Positions 9,198 through 16,450 of a stretch of 25,695 nucleotides of DNA are shown here, piece by piece. Both the position numbers and the translations under genes were made by a program. This DNA comes from an uncultured Bacteroidota bacterium (GTDB lineage: Bacteria > Bacteroidota > Bacteroidia > Chitinophagales > Saprospiraceae): positions 1-25,695 of the forward strand of contig CALGAA010000230.1 of assembly GCA_937952445.1 (NCBI GenBank), given 5' to 3'. Within the stretch, counting starts at the first letter, position 1. Every line of letters starts with the position of its first letter. Below the pieces are notes generated by a model, which made no database searches, was not told the origin of the DNA, and saw only the letters and a list, made by a program, of their open reading frames with translations.

Positions 9198-10376
9198 ATG
9201 GACAATTCGTTGAGATATGAAAAGCGGGGGGTATCCGCTTCCAAGGAAGATGTACACAAAGCGATCAGAAATATTGATAAAGGCCTGTATCCAAATGCCT
9301 TTTGCAAAATCCTTCCGGATTATATCGCAGGTGACGATGCCTACTGCAATATCATGCATTCTGATACCGCGGGTACCAAAACGAGCCTGGCCTATTTGTG
9401 GTACAAAGAGACGGGGGACGCTTCCATTTGGCGTGGTATAGCCCAGGATGCTTTAGTTATGAATCTCGATGATATGGCTTGTGTAGGGGCATTGGATCAC
9501 ATCGTGGTGTCGTCTACCATAGGGCGTAATAAAACCCTGATTCCAGGGGAGGTCATCGAAGAAATCATCGGATTTTTTGAAACTTTTGCCACGGGATTGG
9601 CGGAATATGGGATTCGAGTTCACCTGGCGGGTGGCGAAACTGCTGATGTAGGAGATATCGTACGGACCATTGACGTGGGGTACACGACCTTCGCCCGTAT
9701 GAAAAGGGAACACGTCATTGTCAACCACATCAAACCCGGGGACGTCATTGTGGGATTTGCTTCGTATGGGCAGGCTACCTATGAGGATAACTACAACGGG
9801 GGCATCGGGAGTAATGGTCTGACATCTGCCCGACACGATGTGCTGACAAAGAAATACGCGGAATATTATCCCGAATCTATAGATCCCAATATCGATCCAT
9901 CCGTGCAATATACAGGGAGTAAGTCCCTCGAAGACACGGTGTTGATCAATGATAATCAATACACGATAGGGAAGTTGCTGTTGTCGCCTACCAGAACGTA
10001 CATGCCTTTGTTAAAAGCCATCCTTGACGAACATGCCATCCATGTCAATGGGATTATCCATTGTACAGGTGGTGGTCAGAGCAAAGTACTGCATTTCGTG
10101 GATCAACTTAAAATCGTCAAAAACAATATGCTGCCCATTCCGCCAGTTTTTCAGTTGATCGAGGAAGAGTCCGGGTTGGATCGCAAAGAAATGTACCAGG
10201 TCTTTAATATGGGGCATCGCCTTGAAATCTATACGGATGAATCAACCGCTGAGCAGATGATTTCGATCTCAAAATCCTTTGGAATCGATGCCCGGATTAT
10301 CGGCCATGTGGAGAAAGCGGAACGTTCGAGCGTTGAAATTACCGATGATAAATCTACCTACCAACTCCATGGTTGA
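9198..10376 (+). CDS. purM: Phosphoribosylformylglycinamidine cyclo-ligase (AIR synthase)
   Basis: Converts FGAM to aminoimidazole ribonucleotide with ATP in de novo purine synthesis, in the cytoplasm. The 392-residue length fits the somewhat longer Bacteroidota PurM form. Visible family signatures are the N-terminal RYEKRGVSASKEDVHKA, the substrate/ATP region SDTAGTKTS, NLDDMACVGA, the glycine-rich AGGETADVGD, GFASYGQATYE with GIGSNGLTSARHDVL, and a C-terminal HCTGGGQSKV. No key motif appears missing. It is the first gene of an operon: folC starts 8 bases inside its 3' end and the alpha-oxoamine synthase overlaps folC. The ATG at 9198 is the only start consistent with the conserved N-terminus. 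Confidence 0.95.
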   Translation: MDNSLRYEKRGVSASKEDVHKAIRNIDKGLYPNAFCKILPDYIAGDDAYCNIMHSDTAGTKTSLAYLWYKETGDASIWRGIAQDALVMNLDDMACVGALDHIVVSSTIGRNKTLIPGEVIEEIIGFFETFATGLAEYGIRVHLAGGETADVGDIVRTIDVGYTTFARMKREHVIVNHIKPGDVIVGFASYGQATYEDNYNGGIGSNGLTSARHDVLTKKYAEYYPESIDPNIDPSVQYTGSKSLEDTVLINDNQYTIGKLLLSPTRTYMPLLKAILDEHAIHVNGIIHCTGGGQSKVLHFVDQLKIVKNNMLPIPPVFQLIEEESGLDRKEMYQVFNMGHRLEIYTDESTAEQMISISKSFGIDARIIGHVEKAERSSVEITDDKSTYQLHG

Positions 10377-11700
10377 CATATCCACTCCGATTTCACCCAT
10401 CGAAACGTACTCTCAGGCTGAAGCCTTCATAATGGAGGCACTGCCCATGTTTCAGAAGGTCGGTAAAAAGGCGATGGGATCGTATGGTCTTGACCGGGTC
10501 AACGCTTTCCTCGATTATTTGGGTAATCCTCACCGGACTTTGACGAGTATCCATATCGCAGGGACCAATGGGAAGGGCTCCACTGCTCATATGTTGGCCG
10601 CCATTTATCAATCAAACGGATACAAAACAGGTCTTTTTACCTCACCTCATTTAATTTCATACCGGGAACGGATGAAAATTAACGGAGAGTATATTCCGGA
10701 AGAATATGTTCTGAGTTGGGTTCAAAAACATTTTACTTACCTCAGTCGGGAGCCGCTGTCTTTTTTTGAAATGAGTATGGGCTTGTCGTGCTCCTGGTTT
10801 CAGGATGAAAAAATCGATATCGCCATTATGGAAACAGGACTGGGGGGACGGTTGGATGCCACCAATGTAATCTCTCCGATACTTTCTATAATTACGAATA
10901 TCGACTGGGATCATCAGGATATTTTGGGCGATTCCCTCGCCCAAATTGCTTATGAAAAGGCTGGTATTATAAAACCTTCTGTTCCGGTCGTATTGGGAAA
11001 TATTGACCCAGAGCTTTATCCTGTGTTTGTCGAAAAAGCCCGTGATACTGACTCGCTGTTGTGTTTTTCGGACAAGATTCGCATCACCGGTAAAGATTCG
11101 CACGAAGCGGGTATAAGATACATCCTGGACGGCCAATCCATCCCCGTGACCCACGTTGACCTTCCGACTCTTGGTCCGTATCAGGAGCATAATTTACTGA
11201 CGGTGCTTCACGCTGCCTGGCTTTTAAAAGATAGGAAAGGCATGGAATTGCAGTGGCCAGCCATCGGGCATGGCCTCGAAGACTTTCTCCAAATCTCCCG
11301 GTTTAGGGGTCGATATGAAATTATTCATCAAAATCCCCTTGTGATTGCAGATGCAGCCCATAATCCAGGGGGGATCCGGTTTTTCAATCCTCTATTTCAA
11401 AATAAAAGCGTACATTTGCATCTTGTAATTGGGATGGTGAAAGGCAAGGATGCGGATGCGATTTTATCCCTTCTACCTTCGGATGCCACCTATTACTTCT
11501 GTGCAGCAAAAATAGCCAGAGCAATGGAGGCAAAAGAACTTCAGACCATGGCAATGCGATATGGTTTGAAGGGGGAGGTGTATGCTTCTCCCGGGCAGGC
11601 GTTACTCCGTTTGCTTGAAAATGCCAACGAAAAAGATATTGGACTGGTAATCGGCAGTATTTATCTGTTAGAAGAAATTTTAAAATATGGATATATTTAA
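10369..11700 (+). CDS. folC: Folylpolyglutamate synthase / dihydrofolate synthase
   Basis: A Mur-ligase family enzyme that adds glutamate to dihydropteroate or folates with ATP. From the ATG at 10369 it is 443 residues, the usual FolC length. The ATP P-loop is at residues ~64-72 (AGTNGKGST). The Mur-ligase/FolC motif GLGGRLDATNVI and TNIDWDHQDILGDS with YEKAGIIK follow, and the C-terminal domain has ADAAHNPGG. The frame is open back to 10279, but those extra 30 codons lie inside purM and precede the conserved N-terminus. An ATG at 10345 is a second alternative. The ATG at 10369 overlaps the purM stop by 8 bases, a typical coupling arrangement. PurM and FolC sit together sensibly: folate one-carbon units are used in purine synthesis. 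Confidence 0.93.
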   Translation: MVDISTPISPIETYSQAEAFIMEALPMFQKVGKKAMGSYGLDRVNAFLDYLGNPHRTLTSIHIAGTNGKGSTAHMLAAIYQSNGYKTGLFTSPHLISYRERMKINGEYIPEEYVLSWVQKHFTYLSREPLSFFEMSMGLSCSWFQDEKIDIAIMETGLGGRLDATNVISPILSIITNIDWDHQDILGDSLAQIAYEKAGIIKPSVPVVLGNIDPELYPVFVEKARDTDSLLCFSDKIRITGKDSHEAGIRYILDGQSIPVTHVDLPTLGPYQEHNLLTVLHAAWLLKDRKGMELQWPAIGHGLEDFLQISRFRGRYEIIHQNPLVIADAAHNPGGIRFFNPLFQNKSVHLHLVIGMVKGKDADAILSLLPSDATYYFCAAKIARAMEAKELQTMAMRYGLKGEVYASPGQALLRLLENANEKDIGLVIGSIYLLEEILKYGYI

Positions 11701-12934
11701 TAGAATCGTTGACCAACCCGGCCCATTGGGTAAGTATGCAGATTTTGGGGAAGGATATTTCGTATTTCCAGAATTGGAAGGCGAGATAGGTTCCCGAATG
11801 CGTTTTAATGGAAGGGAAGTGGTCGTATGGAGCGTTAACAATTATTTGGGCCTGGCTAACCATCCGGAAGTCCGGAAAGCCGATGCAGAAGCTGCGGAAA
11901 AATGGGGGCTGGCTTATCCGATGGGATCTCGCCTTATGTCGGGACAAACATCCAAGCATGCCCAACTGGAGGAGGAACTAGCTGAATTTGTAGGAAAAGA
12001 ATCGGCTTTTTTGATCAATTTTGGCTATCAGTCTATGGTGTCCGCCATCGATTCTTTGCTGACCCGAAGAGATGTCGTAATCTATGACGATGGTTCTCAT
12101 GCCTGCATCGTTGACGGCGTACGGCTCCACGTGGGAAAACGCTTTGCTTACCTGCACAATGATGTCGACAACCTCGTCAAACAGCTCGAAAGGGCAACTG
12201 CCATCACTGAGAAAACCGGCGGTGGCATCCTCGTCATTACCGAAGGGGTTTTTGGTATGCAGGGGGAACAAGGTCGGATCAAAGAAATTATTGAATTAAA
12301 AGACAGATACGATTTTCGACTTCTGGTCGATGACGCTCATGGATTTGGTACCTTAGGAAAAAGAGGTGCTGGAGTGGGTGAAGAACAAGGCGTGACCGAG
12401 GGTATCGATCTTTATTTTGCTACATTTGCCAAATCTATGGCAGCGATCGGAGGATTTTTTGCCGGCGAAAAAGAAGTGATCCGTTATCTGAAGTACAACG
12501 CACGTTCTCAGGTGTTTGCCAAATCTCTTCCAATGGGATTTGTAGAAGGCGGATTGAAACGACTGGAATTAATTCGTACACAGCCTCAATTAATCGAAAA
12601 ACTTTGGAACATCGTTCATCAATTGCAAACCGGATTGCGTGAGCGAGGGTACAATTTGGGTGCAACAGAAAGTTGTGTAACGCCGGTTTTTATGCAAGGT
12701 GATACCATGGAAGCCTGCGCAATGGTTCAGGATTTGCGTGAATCACACGGAATTTTCTGTTCGATTGTCGTATATCCTGTGGTGCCCAAAGGCGTTATTT
12801 TATTGAGGCTGATACCTACTGCTGCACACACCTCTGAAGACGTGGAACTGACGCTGGATGCGTTTGATGCGGTGAAGGAAAAGCTGGACCGAGGGGAATA
12901 TAAAGGCCAAATGACCATAAGCGATAGCGTGTAA
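11687..12934 (+). CDS. Alpha-oxoamine synthase (SPT/KBL/BioF-like PLP enzyme), substrate unassigned
   Basis: A 415-residue fold type I PLP enzyme that would condense an amino acid with an acyl-CoA with loss of CO2. It shows SVNNYLGLANHPEV and GSRLMSGQTSKHAQLEEELA near the N-terminus and DDGSHACIVDG. The cofactor-binding VDDAHGFGTLG has D216 and H218, and the Schiff-base lysine is K249 in FATFAKSMAAIGG. The C-terminal GVILLRLIPTAAHTSEDV is typical of the family. It overlaps folC by 14 bases. Candidate roles are serine palmitoyltransferase (sphingolipids), the cysteate-using enzyme of sulfonolipids, or glycine C-acetyltransferase. BioF is less likely because no biotin gene is nearby. The wording differs from the Bacteroides serine palmitoyltransferase as I recall it, so the substrate is left open. 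Confidence 0.85.
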   Translation: MDIFNRIVDQPGPLGKYADFGEGYFVFPELEGEIGSRMRFNGREVVVWSVNNYLGLANHPEVRKADAEAAEKWGLAYPMGSRLMSGQTSKHAQLEEELAEFVGKESAFLINFGYQSMVSAIDSLLTRRDVVIYDDGSHACIVDGVRLHVGKRFAYLHNDVDNLVKQLERATAITEKTGGGILVITEGVFGMQGEQGRIKEIIELKDRYDFRLLVDDAHGFGTLGKRGAGVGEEQGVTEGIDLYFATFAKSMAAIGGFFAGEKEVIRYLKYNARSQVFAKSLPMGFVEGGLKRLELIRTQPQLIEKLWNIVHQLQTGLRERGYNLGATESCVTPVFMQGDTMEACAMVQDLRESHGIFCSIVVYPVVPKGVILLRLIPTAAHTSEDVELTLDAFDAVKEKLDRGEYKGQMTISDSV

Positions 12935-13006
12935 GTTGTTTGATAACAATCTATTACATATCGACATACATTATATTTAAAGTTTAAGAATTTATACTGC
13001 GCTGAA

Positions 13007-13050
13007 ATGGGGGGATTTTAGTATATTTATACCATGTAAAATCCCTCCAT
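13007..13050 (+). promoter_or_regulatory. Long imperfect inverted repeat ending at a start codon
   Basis: The left arm 13007-13020 (ATGGGGGGATTTTA) pairs with the right arm 13037-13050 (TAAAATCCCTCCAT), 14 positions with one G-U wobble. Inside it GTATA (13021-13025) pairs with TATAC (13028-13032), extending the stem to about 19 pairs with a 4-base bulge at 13033-13036. The right arm touches the ATG at 13051. The structure could be an mRNA hairpin that limits ribosome access or a DNA operator. A near-consensus -7 element (TATATTTA, 13022-13029) lies in its centre. Confidence 0.5.
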
Positions 13051-15138
13051 ATGCATTTGTATAAATACACCTTCGTACTTATCCTGGTTAGCTGTATGAC
13101 CATGTTGTGGCCGTCAAAGATGTTGGCGGAAGAGGCCCCCTGGGGACCGAAGATTATTAAACTGGGCGATGTGACGATAAGCTGTGAAGCTTATGAGAAA
13201 TATTATAAAGATATTGTTATCGACGCCACCAAGAATAATTCTCCAAAGTGGAATGCTGCTGCCAAATCCAGACTCGATGAAGCATTTGGGACGTATAAAA
13301 CGGCCTGGATTAAAAGCTCTACCTGGATCATGGACAAGTACGGTAAAACCCTGCCTACCCACAAATCAATCCGGGATATCCAATGCGAGACGAAATACAA
13401 GTCCGTGAAGTACCCCGGACCTGGTCATTATGACCACCTCAGGCATGAGCCTTATCTGGAGAAAAAGCAGGTATACCAAAAATTACGACTTGGATACGTC
13501 GATGATTGCGAGATTTCGGTTGTCCAGGATGTTTGGCCCGAAATCGGGAAGTGTGGAACAGGAACCATCGTCCGAAATTTCAAAATTGGTGTCTGGTGCG
13601 GTGGGCAGGAATATACCCTGCGACTGACTCAAAAAATACACGTTGTGTCTACCTGTGGTTTCTCAAAGGAGATGATTTACATTCCTGATGTGCAGTATAT
13701 GTGCGCCCCGATCAAGTATAAGAACAACTATCAAATCGATTTACCTGATTACATCCAGCCTGTCAAATTGTATACAGGATGGGATTCTTTCTGTGGACCT
13801 TCCGGAATTCATGTATCCTACTATGACAAACACTACAAATTGATCCAGGAGCACCGGAAATATGTTGTAATTCGAACATGGGAATTTTCTGATAAATGCT
13901 CGGGGAAAAAGATCGTCGCAGAACAAAAAATAATGGTTGATGGATTATGTCGGGATGATGATCCAAAAGAACCTGAAGAGCCGGAGGAGCCGGAAGAACC
14001 TGAGGAACCTGAAGAGCCGGAGGAGCCGGAAGAACCCGAATATGATTCCATCCAATTTACACTACTCAATCCTTTAGAGGATATCTATATTTCTCAGAAA
14101 ACGTACCTGGATACATACAAGGGAATCGTGGATCTTTCGTTGGAGTCCTTCCGTAAAGGTCAGACGGAGTTATCGGCTGAATTGCTGGACGCCATGTTTG
14201 GGAAATACGAGATCAAGTCCGATACCAATAAAGTAGATAGTATTACCATTTATACGATGGAATGCAACGATGGACAGCCGATTGATTCAGAATTTAAAAT
14301 CAAAAACGGAGTCATCCAGTCAGATTGTCCCAAAAAGATTTCGATTCGGCAAATACTCAGTGAAGAGTTTACGCCCTGTGGACCTACCGGACTGGTACGA
14401 AAATTTATTGTTGATTCTCAATGCGATAGTATCGTAATGCGGGATACATTTGAGCAGCGTATCTTCTTCCGTCCTACCTGTCCTTTGTCCGAGGCAGTGT
14501 TTGAAGTCCCGGCAGATACCGTTCTGTGCGGAACCCTTGAACGGGATACGAGTGGTCGAATCGTATTGCCGGTGAATGACCATCCCCAATACGTGGGAGA
14601 TTCCATGCGCCTCTTTGATGTCGATTATAAGTTTCTCGTGACTTATTCGAGCGAGAATCCGGAAAGGATCGATGTGACAAGAGTATGGACTTATGTGGAT
14701 ACCTGTCTCAACGAAGAAACGATGCTCACCCAAATGTTGACGTTACTGGATACGTGTCGTTCAAATCTCGAGCGGGCATTGGAACGAGAAATCGTACGGA
14801 ATGTCTCCAAAGAGAATATCGAAAGGGGCATCGATAATGAGATAAAAATGGCTTTAATGGAAAACGAAGGGGTGGAACTGGGTCAATCGTTTGTTTATCC
14901 CAATCCATTCCATCAGGAAGTGAATCTCCATTTTAATCACCAGAACGAAGGTGCGGTTCGAGTTCAGATATTAGATAGCCGGGGTCGGTTCATATCAGAA
15001 CGTCGGTTCAACCTGGACCGGGGACCACAACAAATTCATTTGAGTGGAAATGATTTCCAGACTCCCGGATTATATATCTTGCAAATGATCTCCGGGAACC
15101 AGACCGAGAATTTCAGGGTCTTATTTCAAGCGGAATAA
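13051..15138 (+). CDS. T9SS-exported protein with two copies of a Cys-rich module joined by an acidic EPEEP linker
   Basis: 695 residues with a signal peptide at ~1-26 (YTFVLILVSCMTMLW, ending KMLA). Module copy A spans ~38-301 (DVTISCEAYEKYY, QDVWPEIGKCGTGTIVRNF, ending with a Cys). A Glu/Pro linker of repeated EPE units occupies ~307-330. Module copy B spans ~336-569 and is more diverged (CGPTGLVRKF, RPTCPLSEAVFEVPADTVLC). The C-terminal ~80 residues, starting VYPNP at 615, form a T9SS type A sorting domain ending in a strand like LYILQMISG. Copy A closely resembles residues ~1708-1973 of the giant protein at 1919-9022. No enzyme motif was found; an extracellular structural, adhesive or binding role is likely but unproven. 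The rigid linker suggests the two modules are held apart. No Shine-Dalgarno is present, and the inverted repeat 13007-13050 abuts the ATG. Confidence 0.87.
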   Translation: MHLYKYTFVLILVSCMTMLWPSKMLAEEAPWGPKIIKLGDVTISCEAYEKYYKDIVIDATKNNSPKWNAAAKSRLDEAFGTYKTAWIKSSTWIMDKYGKTLPTHKSIRDIQCETKYKSVKYPGPGHYDHLRHEPYLEKKQVYQKLRLGYVDDCEISVVQDVWPEIGKCGTGTIVRNFKIGVWCGGQEYTLRLTQKIHVVSTCGFSKEMIYIPDVQYMCAPIKYKNNYQIDLPDYIQPVKLYTGWDSFCGPSGIHVSYYDKHYKLIQEHRKYVVIRTWEFSDKCSGKKIVAEQKIMVDGLCRDDDPKEPEEPEEPEEPEEPEEPEEPEEPEYDSIQFTLLNPLEDIYISQKTYLDTYKGIVDLSLESFRKGQTELSAELLDAMFGKYEIKSDTNKVDSITIYTMECNDGQPIDSEFKIKNGVIQSDCPKKISIRQILSEEFTPCGPTGLVRKFIVDSQCDSIVMRDTFEQRIFFRPTCPLSEAVFEVPADTVLCGTLERDTSGRIVLPVNDHPQYVGDSMRLFDVDYKFLVTYSSENPERIDVTRVWTYVDTCLNEETMLTQMLTLLDTCRSNLERALEREIVRNVSKENIERGIDNEIKMALMENEGVELGQSFVYPNPFHQEVNLHFNHQNEGAVRVQILDSRGRFISERRFNLDRGPQQIHLSGNDFQTPGLYILQMISGNQTENFRVLFQAE
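13969..14040 (+). repeat. Two tandem 36-bp repeats coding the EPEEP linker
   Basis: Units 13969-14004 and 14005-14040 are identical except for two substitutions in the last six bases (CCTGAG versus CCCGAA). Each unit encodes a 12-residue EPEEPEEPEEPE stretch, which itself comes from 9-base sub-units. This suggests expansion by slippage or unequal recombination in frame. Confidence 0.85.
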
Positions 15139-15142
15139 CAGG

Positions 15143-16264
15143 CTATAGATCCTTATACAGACAAATGCGCTTTTTGTGGAGGCGGTAATCATAATCCCTC
15201 CACAAATTGCGCACATTTTTATTATCGACCTGTTCGGGATTGCTTTCTACATTCTTGATTCCATTCTCGATGTATTTTTGAAGAATTTGCTCAAAGATGA
15301 GTGAGATCAATCCTTTTTGCTGGTATTCGGGATGGATCGCAATCAACAGCATTTCCGCCCGGTCATTTTTACGGGAAGCTTTCCATAAGTGATAAAATCC
15401 AAAGGGGAAAAGCGAGCCATTTGCTTTTTGTAAAGCCCGGGTGTAGGATGGAATCGTCAAACCAAATCCAACCAACTGGTCATCCGAATCGGTGATCAAA
15501 GAGATGAAGTCTTTATTAACCAGAGGCATATATTTAGCCTGGTAATAAGCTTTCAATTCTTCAGACAACGGCACAAAGCCAGGCAGATGAGCGTAGCATA
15601 TGTTGATCAGTTCAAGGATTTGCCTACTTCGTTTGGCCTTTTCGGCTTTGGAATCAAATAAGGCCGTACTAAGATTATATTTTTCCCGAATAAGCTCGGA
15701 GTATTTGGTCACCTTTTCCGGGATTTTTTCGGGTACATTAAATTCATGTTCGAGCCATTCCAGGTAATATTGATAGCCAGCTTTCTTCAGATGCTGGATA
15801 TAATAGGGGTAATTGTAATTGGCTGATGAGCATGATAATTTATCAAAACCGTAGGTCAGGGTACCGGCTGCATCCAGATTGGAATATCCGAATGGTCCGA
15901 TCAGATGTTTCATACCACGCTCCCGGCACCAGTTCTCAGCAGCCTCAAGCAATAAGTGAGAAACCTGGTAATCATCAATAAAATCTATTTTATTGAAACG
16001 AGCGGTCTTTTCTCCCGAAAACTCAATTTCGTGTTGATTGATGATTACATGAATACGGCCGACCACATCCTTGCCCTTGTCAAGAACGACAAACTGAGTG
16101 GTGAAAATGCCTTCATCGACTTTGGGTATATCGATCAAATATTTTCGTTCATCGGTTTTGAGGGGTGGAGCCCAGTACTGATTCCCCCGGTACAACCGAT
16201 ACGGGAAATCAATAAATCGATCGAGCATTTTACGATCCTTGACTTCGTGGATGGTATAGGTCAT
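15143..16264 (-). CDS. GNAT-fold N-acyltransferase, YghO-like family
   Basis: 373 residues, cytoplasmic, no signal peptide. The N-terminus has the family pattern FIDFPYRLYRGNQYWAPPL, then VVGRIHVIINQ, a central GPFGYSNLDAAGTLTYGF and YNYPYYIQHLKKAGY. The C-terminal GNAT acetyl-CoA-binding part reads LLIAIHPEYQQKGL (the R/Q-x-x-G-x-A-like loop is degenerate) and ends NVESNPEQVDNKNVRNLW. This large two-part GNAT family is widespread in bacteria. I recall that a related protein in Caulobacter is implicated as ceramide N-acyltransferase, so a lipid acyl transfer role is possible. It ends 4 bases from the convergent secreted-protein gene. It lies 186 bases downstream of the YihY-like gene and may have its own control region, which contains a 13-bp direct repeat. 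Confidence 0.7.
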   Translation of the reverse strand: MTYTIHEVKDRKMLDRFIDFPYRLYRGNQYWAPPLKTDERKYLIDIPKVDEGIFTTQFVVLDKGKDVVGRIHVIINQHEIEFSGEKTARFNKIDFIDDYQVSHLLLEAAENWCRERGMKHLIGPFGYSNLDAAGTLTYGFDKLSCSSANYNYPYYIQHLKKAGYQYYLEWLEHEFNVPEKIPEKVTKYSELIREKYNLSTALFDSKAEKAKRSRQILELINICYAHLPGFVPLSEELKAYYQAKYMPLVNKDFISLITDSDDQLVGFGLTIPSYTRALQKANGSLFPFGFYHLWKASRKNDRAEMLLIAIHPEYQQKGLISLIFEQILQKYIENGIKNVESNPEQVDNKNVRNLWRDYDYRLHKKRICLYKDL

Positions 16265-16277
16265 TTAATGTGTTTTG

Positions 16278-16306
16278 TTATCCGGGAATCCTTTTATCCG
16301 GGAATC
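16278..16306 (-). repeat. Two 13-bp direct repeats just upstream of the GNAT gene
   Basis: TTATCCGGGAATC (plus-strand reading) occurs at 16278-16290 and again at 16294-16306, a 16-base period. It begins 13 bases upstream of the GNAT start codon (16262-16264 on the minus strand). It could be a tandem binding site or a leader element. Confidence 0.6.
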
Positions 16307-16450
16307 GTTTCATGTAGCAGTAAGAGGATAAAATTACAAATTTTGTACAGACTTTTGTCTTCTGCGTAATCGTCACTCCGACCGCTTTTATTACTTTGGT
16401 TTGCGGAAATTGTTTTTACATAAAGATCTGAGAATTGGTGATCGGTCGCA

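Noticed and set aside
10279..10368. N-terminal extension of FolC upstream of the ATG at 10369
   Set aside because: It lies within purM, precedes the conserved FolC N-terminus and has no family match; the 8-base overlap start is normal for coupled genes.
11687..12934. BioF (8-amino-7-oxononanoate synthase) call
   Set aside because: No biotin genes are nearby, and the N-terminal wording fits a Bacteroidota alpha-oxoamine synthase subgroup of unsettled substrate.
13007..13050. Intrinsic terminator of the synthase operon
   Set aside because: The stem is not followed by a T-run, and it touches the next start codon, so a regulatory reading fits better; some role in termination cannot be fully excluded.
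13833..14069. Minus-strand frame with a Ser-Gly-Ser repeat
   Set aside because: It is only the antisense reading of the Glu-Pro linker repeat.
16278..16306. CRISPR-like repeat
   Set aside because: Only two short copies with a 3-base gap; no spacers and no cas genes in the window.
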